Of a stretch of 64,000 nt of DNA, positions 10,314 through 23,853 are shown piece after piece. The notes beneath the pieces are model-generated. The model saw only the letters and a list, made by a program, of their open reading frames with translations. It had not been told where the DNA came from and made no database searches. How positions within the stretch are numbered: the stretch's first letter is position 1; each line of letters begins with the position of its first letter. This DNA comes from Pempheris klunzingeri (taxonomy: Eukaryota > Chordata > Actinopteri > Acropomatiformes > Pempheridae). A program made the translations under genes and the position numbers. The DNA is taken from assembly GCF_042242105.1 (NCBI RefSeq), contig NC_092027.1, positions 2,141,506-2,205,505 on the forward strand. Direction: 5' to 3'.

Positions 10314-10352
10314 CACAGTGATACAAACTCATTGAGCCGCCGTACAAAAACC
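10314..10352 (-). other. 23-bp-spacer recombination signal of J1a (type example)
   Basis: On the J strand it reads GGTTTTTGT, 23 bases, CACTGTG. Heptamer and nonamer are both consensus. Because V and J signals both point right on the map, V-J joining inverts the DNA between them. Confidence 0.92.
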
Positions 10353-10654
10353 TCTCAGTGTAAAGAGTCACGGCTCTCTGACTTTGTCTGAACTAAACCT
10401 ACAAACCTGCACGATGCAACTTTACCATTAAAGTTGGAAATAACGATTTAACCTCAGGCTTAAGTTAAATCCATTGCAATTAGTTTTTTGGATCTCTTTT
10501 GCCAAAGCTAACTTTGTCTTTTAGTGCAAAATATTTGTGCAAAAATTATTCATCAAAGAGGAAAATCAACAATTTCTTCTGCCACACTGAATATGAAGGA
10601 AATAACAAGAAGAATAATTCCTGAAATAACAGAAATCTGAAACATTTGACTTAC

Positions 10655-10695
10655 TTTGACTAACATCCAGTCTGGTTCCTCCACCGAACGTGTAC
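10655..10695 (-). CDS. J1b joining segment ([13 protein letters not shown])
   Basis: A 41-bp J, one codon longer than most, ending LDVSQ instead of LDIG, with a GTAAG donor. The 23-RSS is 10696-10734. Only J7b shares this ending, which ties cluster 7 to cluster 1. Confidence 0.9.
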
Positions 10696-10734
10696 CACAG
10701 TGATACAAACTCATTGAGCCGCCGTACAAAAACC

Positions 10735-11229
10735 TCTCAGTGTAAAGAGTCACGGCTCTCTGACTCTGACACAAACTCTACAGAAATAGTCTCTGATTAT
10801 AAAATCTTTTCAGATAAAATGAAAAAAGACAATAAAACAGAGAAACAAGTTTACAGAATGAATCATTTTATTTGATACAAATACATTTGGAAATGAATTT
10901 ATTGATTGTTATACAATTTATTTAAAGAAAACAGAAGACACTTAAAAACTTGTCTGTAAGCAAAAATGTAAAATTAAATAAAATTGGTATTAAACCATTT
11001 TTAATCAATACTATGTTGACCTGATTGATCCATTGATTAACGGTATCATCAGAGTAATCCATGTCCCTGTTGGGGTCAGTGGGAGCATTTCCATAGAGAG
11101 CCACTTTGCATCAGCAGCACCATGCTCCACTGCTCTGGGAGAGTTTATAGTCCTGAGAGTTGAACACTGGATGACTGACAGCCGTCCTTCACAACAACAG
11201 AAGCCACAGAAATCCTCCTCATCACAAAC
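10735..11229. repeat. Spacer type D (J to V) with the V6 promoter
   Basis: About 0.5 kb of A/T-rich DNA joining the J1b signal to the V6 leader. The right third holds CTTTGCAT (11104-11111) and TTTATA, the promoter of V6. Copies are 19163-19657, 27543-28035, 35927-36416, 40060-40549, 48378-48871, 55873-56367 and 61737-62229. No gene. Confidence 0.65.
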
Positions 11230-11703
11230 ATGACTCTGACCTCCGTCCTCATCTGGACTCTCCTCTGCTGCTGCTTCACAGGTAAAGTCCAGAGCATCAG
11301 ACTCCTCTCCTCTACCAACATCCGTCCCTCTGAAATGAAGCCGACTAAACCGTGACGCTGCTTTATGTTTCTGTCTCTGTGTCCTCAGAGTCCAGAGGTC
11401 AGGTCACAGTGACTCAGCCTGGAGCAGTGAGCTCTGCTGTGGGAGGCTCCGTCACCATCAGCTGTAGGATCAGTCAGGATGTTTATAGTGGGAGCTATTT
11501 CCACTGGTACCAACAGAAAGATGGAGAAGCTCCTAAACTGCTCATTTACTACACTAGCACTCAAGCATCAGGAACTCCAGATCGTTTTACAGGCAGTGGA
11601 TCAAACTCTGACTTCACTCTGACCATCAGTGGAGTCCAGACTGAAGATGCAGCAGTTTACTACTGTCAGAGTTTACACAACATCAACAGTCAGAATGTGT
11701 TCA
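11230..11703 (+). CDS. V6, L1-family VL segment abutting J1
   Basis: Leader 11230-11281, V exon 11389-11703, 12-RSS 11704-11731. Short CDR1 (DVYSGSYFH), CDR2 YTSTQ, CDR3 [11 protein letters not shown]. Framework 2 reads [11 protein letters not shown], unlike the family's [11 protein letters not shown] and closer to the GEAPKLL of family III. Its signal is under 1 kb from the J1b signal, a very short inversional join. Confidence 0.92.
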
Positions 11704-11782
11704 CACAGTGAAAAAGCGTCGTACAAAAACCTCCCTCAGTCAGACAGAACAGAAACTGAACTGACTGCTGCAGCTGGAAGCT

Positions 11783-11803
11783 ACACACACTCACACACAC
11801 ACA

Positions 11804-11854
<51 letters not shown>

Positions 11855-11869
11855 ACACACACACACACT
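11783..11869. repeat. (CA)n microsatellite 3' of V6
   Basis: CA dinucleotide tract with CT interruptions, just after the V6 signal. Confidence 0.93.
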
Positions 11870-12186
11870 CTAACTCAAGTATATAAAAGCATCATACACC
11901 TCATGTCCTCTCTCTGTAAAAACACATTCCCATAAAGATCTCTTTTCATGTCCATTAACCCCTTGGCTGCCTGGATTAGTAGATGGATCAGAGTTTCAAA
12001 CATCAGATCAGAGTCACAGTGGGTAAAGTAGAGTGGCCTGAAACTGTACTCAAGAAAACACACTGAAGTGGAATAAACATTAAAGTTGTCACCAACATAA
12101 CCACATGGATTTGAGTACAAAAGCATCTGTGGGACAAAAAAGAGTAAATGTGAAAGAGTAATTATGAGGAGTGTCAACATTCAGTG

Positions 12187-12671
12187 TGTTTAGTGGAACT
12201 GACTGGCTGAATCCACAATGCAGACACAGAACACGATTGGTTTGAAGACAATTAGATTGAATAGAAACACAAAAAGTGGAGCGAAAATGAGGAAGGGACC
12301 AGGGGAAGCAGGCTGGAGGTGCAGGTAGCAGGGCTGGAAGGGACACCAGGGTAGCTGACGGGAGAGGGAGACAAAACCGGAGCAGAGACGAGGAACAAGA
12401 ATATCTATAGTAGTGAGGAACGGCTGGACCGAGAGCCTGAAGTGCACCATCGGAAACGGACAATCTGGCAGTGAGGGGATGAACAGAGCTGGATTAAATA
12501 GACAGGGAAGGCGTGGGCGGCCTGATTGCCGATCGGGAACAGGTGTGTGATGTTTGCAGGTGTGTGGGTGGAATGACGTGAGTAACCTCCTCGACTCTGC
12601 TCCGGTTCCAGATAGAGGGAGACAAACACACATGAGGGAAAAGGACAGGGAAAGATAACAGGATCCTAACA
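12187..12671 (-). mobile_element. Solo LTR, copy 2
   Basis: Same 485-bp TG...CA element and same CAGTG flanking repeat (12182-12186) as copy 1, only a few bases different. It was copied with the host repeat unit and is not a new insertion. Confidence 0.75.
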
Positions 12672-13171
12672 CAGTGTCCTTAAACTTTGATAATTCCAGT
12701 ATAGATGTCTCAGGTCCCAGTTCCCATCACAGACACCCACAGATCAGGTGTGAACCCACCACATCCAGGTCTGTCCAGTCACATGGAGACAGTGAAATTA
12801 CACAAGAGGCCAAATCTGTCTGTAGTCTGACTGAGAATGTCTGATATCAGACGTGTCGTTTCTCGTTTGTTTGCTCATGAAAACACCACAATACAATTAT
12901 TCCCCTTCTTTTAGGCCATATCATGATCAGGAATTAGAGCAGGTTTTCTGGTTACTTATTCTTCCCTCTCAAATGGACAGAATGCAAATGTGTGTTGCAC
13001 AAAAGTCCCTGTTGGGGTCAGTGGGAGCATTTCCATAGAGAGCCACTTTGCATCAGCAGCACCATGCTCCACTGCTCTGGGAGAGTTTATAGTCCTGAGA
13101 GTTGAACACTGGATGACTGACAGCCGTCCTTCACAACAACAGAAGCCACAGAAATCCTCCTCATCACAAAC

Positions 13172-13654
13172 ATGACTCTGACCTCCGTCCTCATCTGGAC
13201 TCTCCTCTGCTGCTGCTTCACAGGTAAAGTCCAGAGCATCAGACTCCTCTCCTCCATCAACATCCGTCCCTCTGAAATGAAGCCGACTAAACCGTGACGC
13301 TGCTTTATGTTTCTGTCTCTGTGCCCTCAGAGTCCAGAGGTCAGGTCACAGTGACTCAGCCTGGAGCAGTGAGCTCTGCTGTGGGAGGCTCCGTCACCAT
13401 CAGCTGTAGGATCAGTCAGGATGTTGTTTTCTATAACAGCAATCACCTTTTAGCCTGGTACCAACAGAGAGATGGAGAAACTCCTAAACTGCTCATTTAT
13501 GCTGCTAGCACTCGAGCATCAGGAACTCCAGATCGTTTTACAGGCAGTGGATCAAACTCTGACTTCACTCTGACCATCAGTGGAGTCCAGACTGAAGATG
13601 CAGCAGTTTACTACTGTCAGAGTCTACACTACATCAACAGTCAGCTTGTGTTCA
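13172..13654 (+). CDS. V7, L1-family VL segment, long CDR1
   Basis: Leader 13172-13223, V exon 13331-13654, 12-RSS 13655-13682. The protein is identical to V4 and V10 (CDR1 [14 protein letters not shown]3 [11 protein letters not shown]). It lies 8451 bp after V4, one repeat period. Coding features intact. Confidence 0.92.
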
Positions 13655-15465
13655 CACAGTGAAAAAGCGTCGTACAAAAACCTCCCTCAGTCAGACAGAA
13701 CAGAAACTGAACTGACTGCTGCAGCTGGTGCAGAGACTGATACAGTTCACTGAGAACACACACACACACTCACACAAAGTTAAATCCACTAGAGCAGAAC
13801 CAATTAATGAAACAAAACTCTTCATAATTTCTTAGAATTTGTAGAAAACAGTTTTCCAGCTGATCACAGTATCATGAGTTCTTCCTCCAAGTTGGTCAAT
13901 AGCTGCAGAACCAGAAAATCACCTTGTCACTATGTTCTTTATAGTTCCTGCTGCCTGCAGACTCTCAGTACACGTCTGTTGACCCAGACTGACACGTAGA
14001 AATGTGACTATATAGGACAGAGTATGTACTTAAAATCAATCATTGGGAGGAATTAGCTAACAGTAAAGTTTCTTTTCATTGAAAACTTCCTAACAAATTA
14101 TAAATATACAATTAGAATATAATATTCTTGGTTAATGGATATATTAACATGATGTTAGTTTATTGTAGGTTCAAACAAATCTCTGCTAAAATAGCCTGAA
14201 TATGACTAGAAATACTGCAGTTTTATCATCAACAGAAACACACTGAGTTCTACCAGACATAAAGTGAATTATTTGACTGTAATTAATCCTAATTTACCTG
14301 CTTTAGTGGTACAATACATAAGATTGAGCCAGAGTTTTAGTTTAGAACATTAAAAAATGGACTAAATACATAAAACGAATGTGAAGAAATAACAGTACTG
14401 ATGTCATGTTAAAGGTATCTGTACATAGATATCAGCTGAAGTACCTAAGAAGCTGGCCCAGGCCTGTATTGTCTCATAATCCCACCTTGTATCTGAGGGG
14501 TGACAGCAAGTCACTGTAGCGTCTGCTCTCAGACCAACAGGAGAGGAGGAGGAAGTAGCGTTGCCCCATCCAGCAGATAACCAACACCTAACACAGCATC
14601 TTTGGTGCAACAAATGACGACACAAACTGTGCCGGAAACATTCCAGAGCAGCGGCTTTGAAATGATCACTGATGCATCATCCAGCCAGACGAGACTTGGC
14701 AGCAGGTATCGTTTCAAATATGATCAGAGGCTTTTGAAATGAAGCGTGGGGGGCAGATTAAGAGCAGGGGACCTGCCAATCACTGCCCGTGGCGCTGGAT
14801 GGCCACCGGTGAGACCAAATGCTGCAGCGGGTGGTGCGACTGTGGTGCCAGAGGAGACGGAGGAGAATCACCAGGATAAGAGCTGAGCCAACCCAGCTGC
14901 AACCAGGGCCTGCAGTCATGAGGAGGTGGAGCTGACAAGATGGGACTCAGACTGGACGAGTGAGGGGAAATCAGAGTATCCTTGTGCCCACATGTTTATA
15001 GAGAGCTGGCTGCATCTCAGTGTCCAGGATCAAGTTGTTGTGGACCAGCAGACTGAGCTGGACCTTTAAACCCAGACTGGGCTGAGCTCCGCACAACACT
15101 GATCTGTACAAAGCTTCTTGGGGCATTAAGAAAAGGTATAAGAGATTTGGAATGGGATGTTTAATGTTCTCTCTTTGTAAAGTGAGGAGCAGCAGAGAGG
15201 AGGTGGAAAGGAGGCTCCTTGGCTTTAAAATCAAGACACTTGGAATCAGTCTCTCCATGCAAAACACTGCTGGTTAATATGGAAACTCTCTACAAAATGT
15301 TTGATGAATACTCAGTGGGAGCATTTCCATAGAGAGCCACTTTGCATCAGCAGCACCATGCTCCACTGCTCTGGGAGAGTTTATAGTCCTGAGAGTTGAA
15401 CACTGGATGACTGACAGCCGTCCTTCACAACAACAGAAGCCACAGAAATCCTCCTCATCACAAAC

Positions 15466-15948
15466 ATGACTCTGACCTCCGTCCTCATCTGGACTCTCCT
15501 CTGCTGCTGCTTCACAGGTAAAGTCCAGAGCATCAGACTCCTCTCCTCCATCAACATCCGTCCCTCTGAAATGAAGCCGACTAAACCGTGACGCTGCTTT
15601 ATGTTTCTGTCTCTGTGTCCTCAGAGTCCAGAGGTCAGGTCACAGTGACTCAGCCTGGAGCAGTGAGATCTGCTGTGGGAGGCTCCGTCACCATCAGCTG
15701 TAGGATCAGTCAGGATGTTTATATTGGTAGCAGCAATCACCTTTTAGCCTGGTACCAACAGAGAGATGGAGAAACTCCTAAACGGCTCATTTACCACGCT
15801 AGCAGTCGAGCATCAGGAACTCCAGGTCGTTTTACAGGCAGTGGATCAAACTCTGACTTCACTCTGACCATCAGTGGAGTCCAGACTGAAGATGCAGCAG
15901 TTTACTACTGTAAGAGTCAACACTACATCAACAGTCAGTGGGTGTTCA
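15466..15948 (+). CDS. V8, L1-family VL segment next to C2
   Basis: Leader 15466-15517, V exon 15625-15948, 12-RSS 15949-15976. Long CDR1 ([11 protein letters not shown]), framework 2 PKRLIY, CDR2 HASS. CDR3 opens with Lys in place of the otherwise constant Gln: [11 protein letters not shown]. Protein identical to V11, 8388 bp away. Confidence 0.92.
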
Positions 15949-16025
15949 CACAGTGAAAAAGCGTCGTACAAAAACCTCCCTCAGTCAGACAGAACAGAAA
16001 CTGAACTGACTGCTGCAGCTGGAAG

Positions 16026-16027
<2 letters not shown>

Positions 16028-16115
<88 letters not shown>
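16028..16115. repeat. (CA)n microsatellite 3' of V8
   Basis: CA tract with one CATA interruption, placed as after the other V segments. Confidence 0.93.
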
Positions 16116-16117
<2 letters not shown>

Positions 16118-17521
16118 CTGTACTGAGGACTCTCATTAACATAATGCATTCTCCAAGCCTTTATCTTAACAGTCTGATCAAGCAGATTGAACGTTTCCCC
16201 ACTGTTGCTTTAACAACCAATGAACATGGATCAAAACAAGTTCAATGACAAAAAAACAGTTTTGGTGTAAATCAATATTCCAGAATGTAGATGCTGAGAC
16301 TGACCTATACTGATACCACACCTGTATGATATCAGGTGTTGGATCAATACAGTCTTTGTTTCATTGTAACACACATAAATAAAATATTTAACACATTTAG
16401 GTACAAATATTTAATAATCCTAACGTTTAATGTTTGATTTTAAAATCCCAGAAACATAATTTTTCTGAACTCAGAGCAGAAAAATAACAGCATAATCAGC
16501 TCTTCAAACTTAAATTAGTTTCATATTGATGTAAATTGAATCTTGTCATTGATACATTTTATTCAACTCAAACACTTTAGTGACTTGTTGATTAGATAAC
16601 CTTTAGATACTGTATTATACAGCAGAATTCAGTACAGATTAGGACACTGAGCTTTATTTCCTGATAGAATTGCTGCATAACATTTTTAAAGTCTTAATTT
16701 TTCTTGGATAAATTCTTTGGATTAAATAAATCCACTGATTTAATTTGAGATAGCAACACATGAAGTATTCATTAACATTCATGGACACAGATGATTTGCT
16801 GAATAAATCTTTATTGTTTTAACACACACAGAATGTCAGCATTACTGTAAAGCAATAAAACAAGACAATATGTTCATTCTGCTGACAGACAGCAAATAAA
16901 TGTCATATACTCATTTATACAAAGTGCTTTGGTGAAATTACACTGACTGGTTTCATTGTCATTGAGTTTAAAATCTCAAATTAGATTCATGTTATCACTT
17001 TATGCAGATGATACTCTGCTTTCTGTAAATAATCATTATTATCTAGACTTTTCTAATTCAGATCTTCAGAATAATTCCTTGGTGCAATTAAACAACACAT
17101 GAACATTAGGCATTAGTTATGACAGAGAGCTTTGTGATTTACTACTGAAATGGTCTTAACCACATGTGTTCTTACCAACATTATTTAATTTAGATAAAAC
17201 TGGAACAACAACAGTAGATTATCTACAGTCTTAAAATCTTTAAATAGTAATCTGGAAAACATGTACATTTACATGTACATGTTATTTTTGTTAATCTGGT
17301 TCTAATACATAATATGTGTCACAGAATGGAAATAAAGAGACATTTCAATGCCACTTTTATAACATACATGATAAAATCTTTATTGTTTTAAAATGTTGAA
17401 ACCAGCCGCCAACATGGTAACGTTGAAATGAGTCATAAGAGAAAGAGAGAATCAGAGAGAGGGAAGTCAGACTGAGAGCAGTAGCAGAGTAAAACCAGTA
17501 GCAGAGTCCCAGTGGGTCAGC

Positions 17522-17847
17522 TCAGGACTGGGGACACTGGTTCCTCATCAGTGTCTCTGAGACTGGAGACTGGGAGCCCTGGGTGGCCTCACAGGTCACA
17601 GAGCCCACCTTCTTCCACTGGTCAGCAGGGAGCCTCAGGGTGCTGCTCCAGCTGTAGCGGCCGTCCTTCTCCAGCACCCCGGGGCTCCTGCTCTCCTCCC
17701 AGCTGAAGCTGCTGCTGCCGTCCACCTTCCAGGCCAGACTCCAGCCTGAGGGGAAGCCCTTGTTGGCCAGACACATCAGCGTGGCCTTCCCCTTCTCCAG
17801 CTCCTCACCGGAGGGGGGCAGCACCGTCAGGGTGGGACGGACATCAC
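17522..17847 (-). CDS. C2, IgL1 constant-region exon
   Basis: Same protein as C1, from (S)[11 protein letters not shown] to MRNQCPQS, with all three cysteines and the core Trp. Entered from the CCTAG acceptor just right of 17847 and fed by J2a and J2b. It has the CTG Leu codon after the first Cys, where C1 and C8 have TTG. Confidence 0.93.
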
Positions 17848-18706
17848 CTAGGAGACACCAATCAGCTTAGAGGACGGGGACCACACAGCTGTCAATCAAC
17901 CACCAGACACTTGGACACCTTCACGATGTGAAAGCTGATTTTGTCCTTTAAGGAGTTTCTGTCAGGTGCTTTTTCTGCTCCACCAGTCACTCACTCACTC
18001 ACACATTGTTTCACTTCCCTTTAAGAAGCCTCTCATGCACATCAGCACAGAGACAATCATCATCCAGAGTGACAAGAAATATATCAAACTACACTGGAAA
18101 TAAAATATCAGCTACTGTCCTCATTTAAACACGTTCTCATTAAAATCATCCACATCATCAATTATACATTACCTTAAAGGATTTAATGAAAATGTGAAAA
18201 GCACAGAACATTAACTGACCACAATCAAATCAAATACGATTTCAGACATCATTACCAAACTGTTCAAGAGATTTTCACAGTTTCAAACTAAACATGGCAC
18301 AATGAAGACATCTGAGATTTTGCACATTTCCAGATACCCATTTTTTATCTTCATTCTGTTCAAGTTTACACGTAGAACATGAATTTCAACTCATTGTAAC
18401 AACAGTTATATTTTCTTGTGGAAACACAACACATATAACTGTTGTTATAACTAATCCTGGTGAATATTTTTACAGTTAGATTAACATTTTACTTTAGTTT
18501 CAAGCTGTTTAAATTTGAGTTTGACAGGAATATTTAAAGAAACGTTTAGTGAAGCTTCTCTGAGTTAGCCTTCATGATAAAGGAGCAGAAAGAAAAACAT
18601 GTACATTAAAAGATTTACACACTGAACAAGCTGATTTATCTGCCTCAACATTTGAAAAATGATTCTAAAGCAGAATAAAGTATTTAGTTTTAGTGCAGAA
18701 ACTTAC

Positions 18707-18744
18707 TTCCAATATCCAGTCTGGTTCCTCCACCAAAAGTCCAC
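18707..18744 (-). CDS. J2a joining segment ([12 protein letters not shown])
   Basis: 38 bp with GTAAG donor; 23-RSS at 18745-18783. The first codon is Trp where J1a has Tyr. Confidence 0.91.
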
Positions 18745-19085
18745 CACAGTGATACAAACTCATTGAGCCGCCGTACAAAAACCTCTCAGTGTAAAGAGTC
18801 ACGGCTCTCTGACTTTGTCTGAACTAAACCTACAAACCTGCACGATGCAACTTTACCATTAAAGTTGGAAATAATGATTTATCCTCTGGCTTAAGTTAAA
18901 TCCATTGCAATTAGTTTTTTGGATCTCTTTTGCCAAAGCTAACTTTGTCTTTTAGTGCAAAATATTTGTGCAAAAATTATTCATCAAAGAGGAAAATCAA
19001 CTATTTCTTGTGCCACACTGAATATGAAGGAAATAACAAGAAAAATAATTCCTGGAATAATAGAAATCTGGAACATTTGACTTAC

Positions 19086-19123
19086 TTCCAATATCCAGTC
19101 TGGTTCCTCCACCAAAAGTCAAC
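19086..19123 (-). CDS. J2b joining segment ([12 protein letters not shown])
   Basis: 38 bp with GTAAG donor; 23-RSS at 19124-19162. The first codon is Leu, as in J4b and J5b. Confidence 0.91.
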
Positions 19124-19657
19124 CACAGTGATACAAACTCATTGAGCCGCCGTACAAAAACCTCTCAGTGTAAAGAGTCACGGCTCTCTGACTCTGACAC
19201 AAACTCTACAGAAATAGTCTCTGATTATAAAATCTTTTCAGATAAAATGAAAAAAGACAATAAAACAGAGAAACAAGTTTACAGAATGAATCATTTTATT
19301 TGATACAAATACATTTGGAAATGAATTTATTGATTGTTATACAATTTATTTAAAGAAAACAGAAGACACTTAAAAACTTGTCTGTAAGCAAAAATGTAAA
19401 ATTAAATAAAATTGGTATCAAACCATTTTTAATCAATACTATGTTGACCTGATTGATCCATTGATGAACGGTATCATCAGAGTAATACATGTCCCTGTTG
19501 GGGTCAGTGGGAGCATTTCCATAGAGAGCCACTTTGCATCAGCAGCACCATGCTCCACTGCTCTGGGAGAGTTTATAGTCCTGAGAGTTGAACACTGGAT
19601 GACTGACAGCCGTCCTTCACAACAACAGAAGCCACAGAAATCCTCCTCATCACAAAC

Positions 19658-20131
19658 ATGACTCTGACCTCCGTCCTCATCTGGACTCTCCTCTGCTGCT
19701 GCTTCACAGGTAAAGTCCAGAGCATCAGACTCCTCTCCTCCATCAACATCCGTCCCTCTGAAATGAAGCCGACTAAACCGTGACGCTGCTTTATGTTTCT
19801 GTCTCTGTGCCCTCAGAGTCCAGAGGTCAGTACACAGTGACTCAGCCTGGAGCAGTGAGCTCTGCTGTGGGAGGCTCCGTCACCATCAGCTGTAAGACCA
19901 GTCAGGATGTTCATGGTGGGAGCTATTTACACTGGTACCAACAGAGAGATGGAGAAACTCCTAAACTGCTCATTTACTACACTAGCAATCGAGCATCAGG
20001 AACTCCAGATCGTTTTACAGGCAGTGGATCAAACTCTGACTTCACTCTGACCATCAGTGGAGTCCAGACTGAAGATGCAGCAGTTTACTACTGTCAGAGT
20101 TGGCACATCATCAACAGTCAGAATGTGTTCA
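19658..20131 (+). CDS. V9, L1-family VL segment abutting J2
   Basis: Leader 19658-19709, V exon 19817-20131, 12-RSS 20132-20159. The mature start is [10 protein letters not shown], Tyr replacing Val, as in V12 and V22. Short CDR1 (DVHGGSYLH), CDR2 YTSN, CDR3 [11 protein letters not shown]. Confidence 0.92.
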
Positions 20132-20208
20132 CACAGTGAAAAAGCGTCGTACAAAAACCTCCCTCAGTCAGACAGAACAGAAACTGAACTGACTGCTGCA
20201 GCTGGAAG

Positions 20209-20259
<51 letters not shown>

Positions 20260-20574
20260 AACTCAAGTATATAAAAGCATCATACACCTCATGTCCTCTC
20301 TCTGTAAAAACACATTCCCATAAAGATCTCTTTTCATGTCCATTAACCCCTTGGCTGCCTGGATTAGTAGATGGATCAGAGTTTCAAACATCAGATCAGA
20401 GTCACAGTGGGTAAAGTAGAGTGGCCTGAAACTGTACTCAAGAAAACACACTGAAGTGGAATAAACATTAAAGTTGTCACCAACATAACCACATGGATTT
20501 GAGTACAAAAGCATCTGTGGGACAAAAAAGAGTAAATGTGAAAGAGTAATTATGAGGAGTGTCAACATTCAGTG

Positions 20575-21059
20575 TGTTTAGTGGAACTGACTGGCTGAAT
20601 CCACAATGCAGACACAGAACACGATTGGTTTGAAGACAATTAGATTGAATAGAAACACAAAAAGTGGAGTGAAAATGAGGAAGGGACCAGGGGAAGCAGG
20701 CTGGAGGTGCAGGTAGCAGGGCTGGAAGGGACACCAGGGTAGCTGACGGGAGAGGGAGACAAAACCGGAGCAGAGACGAGGAACAAGAATATCAATAGTA
20801 GTGAGGAACGGCTGGACCGAGAGCCTGAAGTGCACCATCGGAAACGGACAATCTGGCAGTGAGGGAATGAACAGAGCTGGATTAAATAGACAGGGAAGGC
20901 GTGGGCGGCCTGATTGCCGATCGGGAACAGGTGTGTGATGTTTGCAGGTGTGTGGGTGGAATGACGTGAGTAACCTCCTCGACTCTGCTCCGGTTCCAGA
21001 TAGAGGGAGACAAACACACATGAGGGAAAAGGACAGGGAAAGATAACAGGATCCTAACA
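20575..21059 (-). mobile_element. Solo LTR, copy 3
   Basis: 485 bp, TG...CA ends, CAGTG repeats on both sides, in the same spacer position as copies 1 and 2. Confidence 0.75.
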
Positions 21060-21559
21060 CAGTGTCCTTAAACTTTGATAATTCCAGTATAGATGTCTCA
21101 GGTCCCAGTTCCCATCACAGACACCCACAGATCAGGTGTGAACCCACCACATCCAGGTCTGTCCAGTCACATGGAGACAGTGAAATTACACAAGAGGCCA
21201 AATCTGTCTGTAGTCTGACTGAGAATGTCTGATATCAGACGTGTCGTTTCTCGTTTGTTTGCTCATGAAAACACCACAATACAATTATTCCCCTTCTTTT
21301 AGGCCATATCATGATCAGGAATTAGAGCAGGTTTTCTGGTTACTTATTCTTCCCTCTCAAATGGACAGAATGCAAATGTGTGTTGCACAAAAGTCCCTGT
21401 TGGGGTCAGTGGGAGCATTTCCATAGAGAGCCACTTTGCATCAGCAGCACCATGCTCCACTGCTCTGGGAGAGTTTATAGTCCTGAGAGTTGAACACTGG
21501 ATGACTGACAGCCGTCCTTCACAACAACAGAAGCCACAGAAATCCTCCTCATCACAAAC

Positions 21560-22042
21560 ATGACTCTGACCTCCGTCCTCATCTGGACTCTCCTCTGCTG
21601 CTGCTTCACAGGTAAAGTCCAGAGCATCAGACTCCTCTCCTCTACCAACATCCGTCCCTCTGAAATGAAGCCGACTAAACCGTGACGCTGCTTTATGTTT
21701 CTGTCTCTGTGCCCTCAGAGTCCAGAGGTCAGGTCACAGTGACTCAGCCTGGAGCAGTGAGCTCTGCTGTGGGAGGCTCCGTCACCATCAGCTGTAGGAT
21801 CAGTCAGGATGTTGTTTTCTATAACAGCAATCACCTTTTAGCCTGGTACCAACAGAGAGATGGAGAAACTCCTAAACTGCTCATTTATGCTGCTAGCACT
21901 CGAGCATCAGGAACTCCAGATCGTTTTACAGGCAGTGGATCAAACTCTGACTTCACTCTGACCATCAGTGGAGTCCAGACTGAAGATGCAGCAGTTTACT
22001 ACTGTCAGAGTCTACACTACATCAACAGTCAGCTTGTGTTCA
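21560..22042 (+). CDS. V10, L1-family VL segment, long CDR1
   Basis: Leader 21560-21611, V exon 21719-22042, 12-RSS 22043-22070. Protein identical to V4 and V7. The leader intron has the tctacc variant in place of tccatc, so nucleotide differences from V7 lie outside the V exon protein. Confidence 0.92.
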
Positions 22043-23853
22043 CACAGTGAAAAAGCGTCGTACAAAAACCTCCCTCAGTCAGACAGAACAGAAACTGAAC
22101 TGACTGCTGCAGCTGGTGCAGAGACTGATACAGTTCACTGAGAACACACACACACACTCACACAAAGTTAAATCCACTAGAGCAGAACCAATTAATGAAA
22201 CAAAACTCTTCATAATTTCTTAGAATTTGTAGAAAACAGTTTTCCAGCTGATCACAGTATCATGAGTTCTTCCTCCAAGTTGGTCAATAGCTGCAGAACC
22301 AGAAAATCACCTTGTCACTATGTTCTTTATAGTTCCTGCTGCCTGCAGACTCTCAGTACACGTCTGTTGACCCAGACTGACACGTAGAAATGTGACTATA
22401 TAGGACAGAGTATGTACTTAAAATCAATCATTGGGAGGAATTAGCTAACAGTAAAGTTTCTTTTCATTGAAAACTTCCTAACAAATTATAAATATACAAT
22501 TAGAATATAATATTCTTGGTTAATGGATATATTAACATGATGTTAGTTTATTGTAGGTTCAAACAAATCTCTGCTAAAATAGCCTGAATATGACTAGAAA
22601 TACTGCAGTTTTATCATCAACAGAAACACACTGAGTTCTACCAGACATAAAGTGAATTATTTGACTGTAATTAATCCTAATTTACCTGCTTTAGTGGTAC
22701 AATACATAAGATTGAGCCAGAGTTTTAGTTTAGAACATTAAAAAATGGACTAAATACATAAAACGAATGTGAAGAAATAACAGTACTGATGTCATGTTAA
22801 AGGTATCTGTACATAGATATCAGCTGAAGTACCTAAGAAGCTGGCCCAGGCCTGTATTGTCTCATAATCCCACCTTGTATCTGAGGGGTGACAGCAAGTC
22901 ACTGTAGCGTCTGCTCTCAGACCAACAGGAGAGGAGGAGGAAGTAGCGTTGCCCCATCCAGCAGATAACCAACACCTAACACAGCATCTTTGGTGCAACA
23001 AATGACGACACAAACTGTGCCGGAAACATTCCAGAGCAGCGGCTTTGAAATGATCACTGATGCATCATCCAGCCAGACGAGACTTGGCAGCAGGTATCGT
23101 TTCAAATATGATCAGAGGCTTTTGAAATGAAGCGTGGGGGGCAGATTAAGAGCAGGGGACCTGCCAATCACTGCCCGTGGCGCTGGATGGCCACCGGTGA
23201 GACCAAATGCTGCAGCGGGTGGTGCGACTGTGGTGCCAGAGGAGACGGAGGAGAATCACCAGGATAAGAGCTGAGCCAACCCAGCTGCAACCAGGGCCTG
23301 CAGTCATGAGGAGGTGGAGCTGACAAGATGGGACTCAGACTGGACGAGTGAGGGGAAATCAGAGTATCCTTGTGCCCACATGTTTATAGAGAGCTGGCTG
23401 CATCTCAGTGTCCAGGATCAAGTTGTTGTGGACCAGCAGACTGAGCTGGACCTTTAAACCCAGACTGGGCTGAGCTCCGCACAACACTGATCTGTACAAA
23501 GCTTCTTGGGGCATTAAGAAAAGGTATAAGAGATTTGGAATGGGATGTTTAATGTTCTCTCTTTGTAAAGTGAGGAGCAGCAGAGAGGAGGTGGAAAGGA
23601 GGCTCCTTGGCTTTAAAATCAAGACACTTGGAATCAGTCTCTCCATGCAAAACACTGCTGGTTAATATGGAAACTCTCTACAAAATGTTTGATGAATACT
23701 CAGTGGGAGCATTTCCATAGAGAGCCACTTTGCATCAGCAGCACCATGCTCCACTGCTCTGGGAGAGTTTATAGTCCTGAGAGTTGAACACTGGATGACT
23801 GACAGCCGTCCTTCACAACAACAGAAGCCACAGAAATCCTCCTCATCACAAAC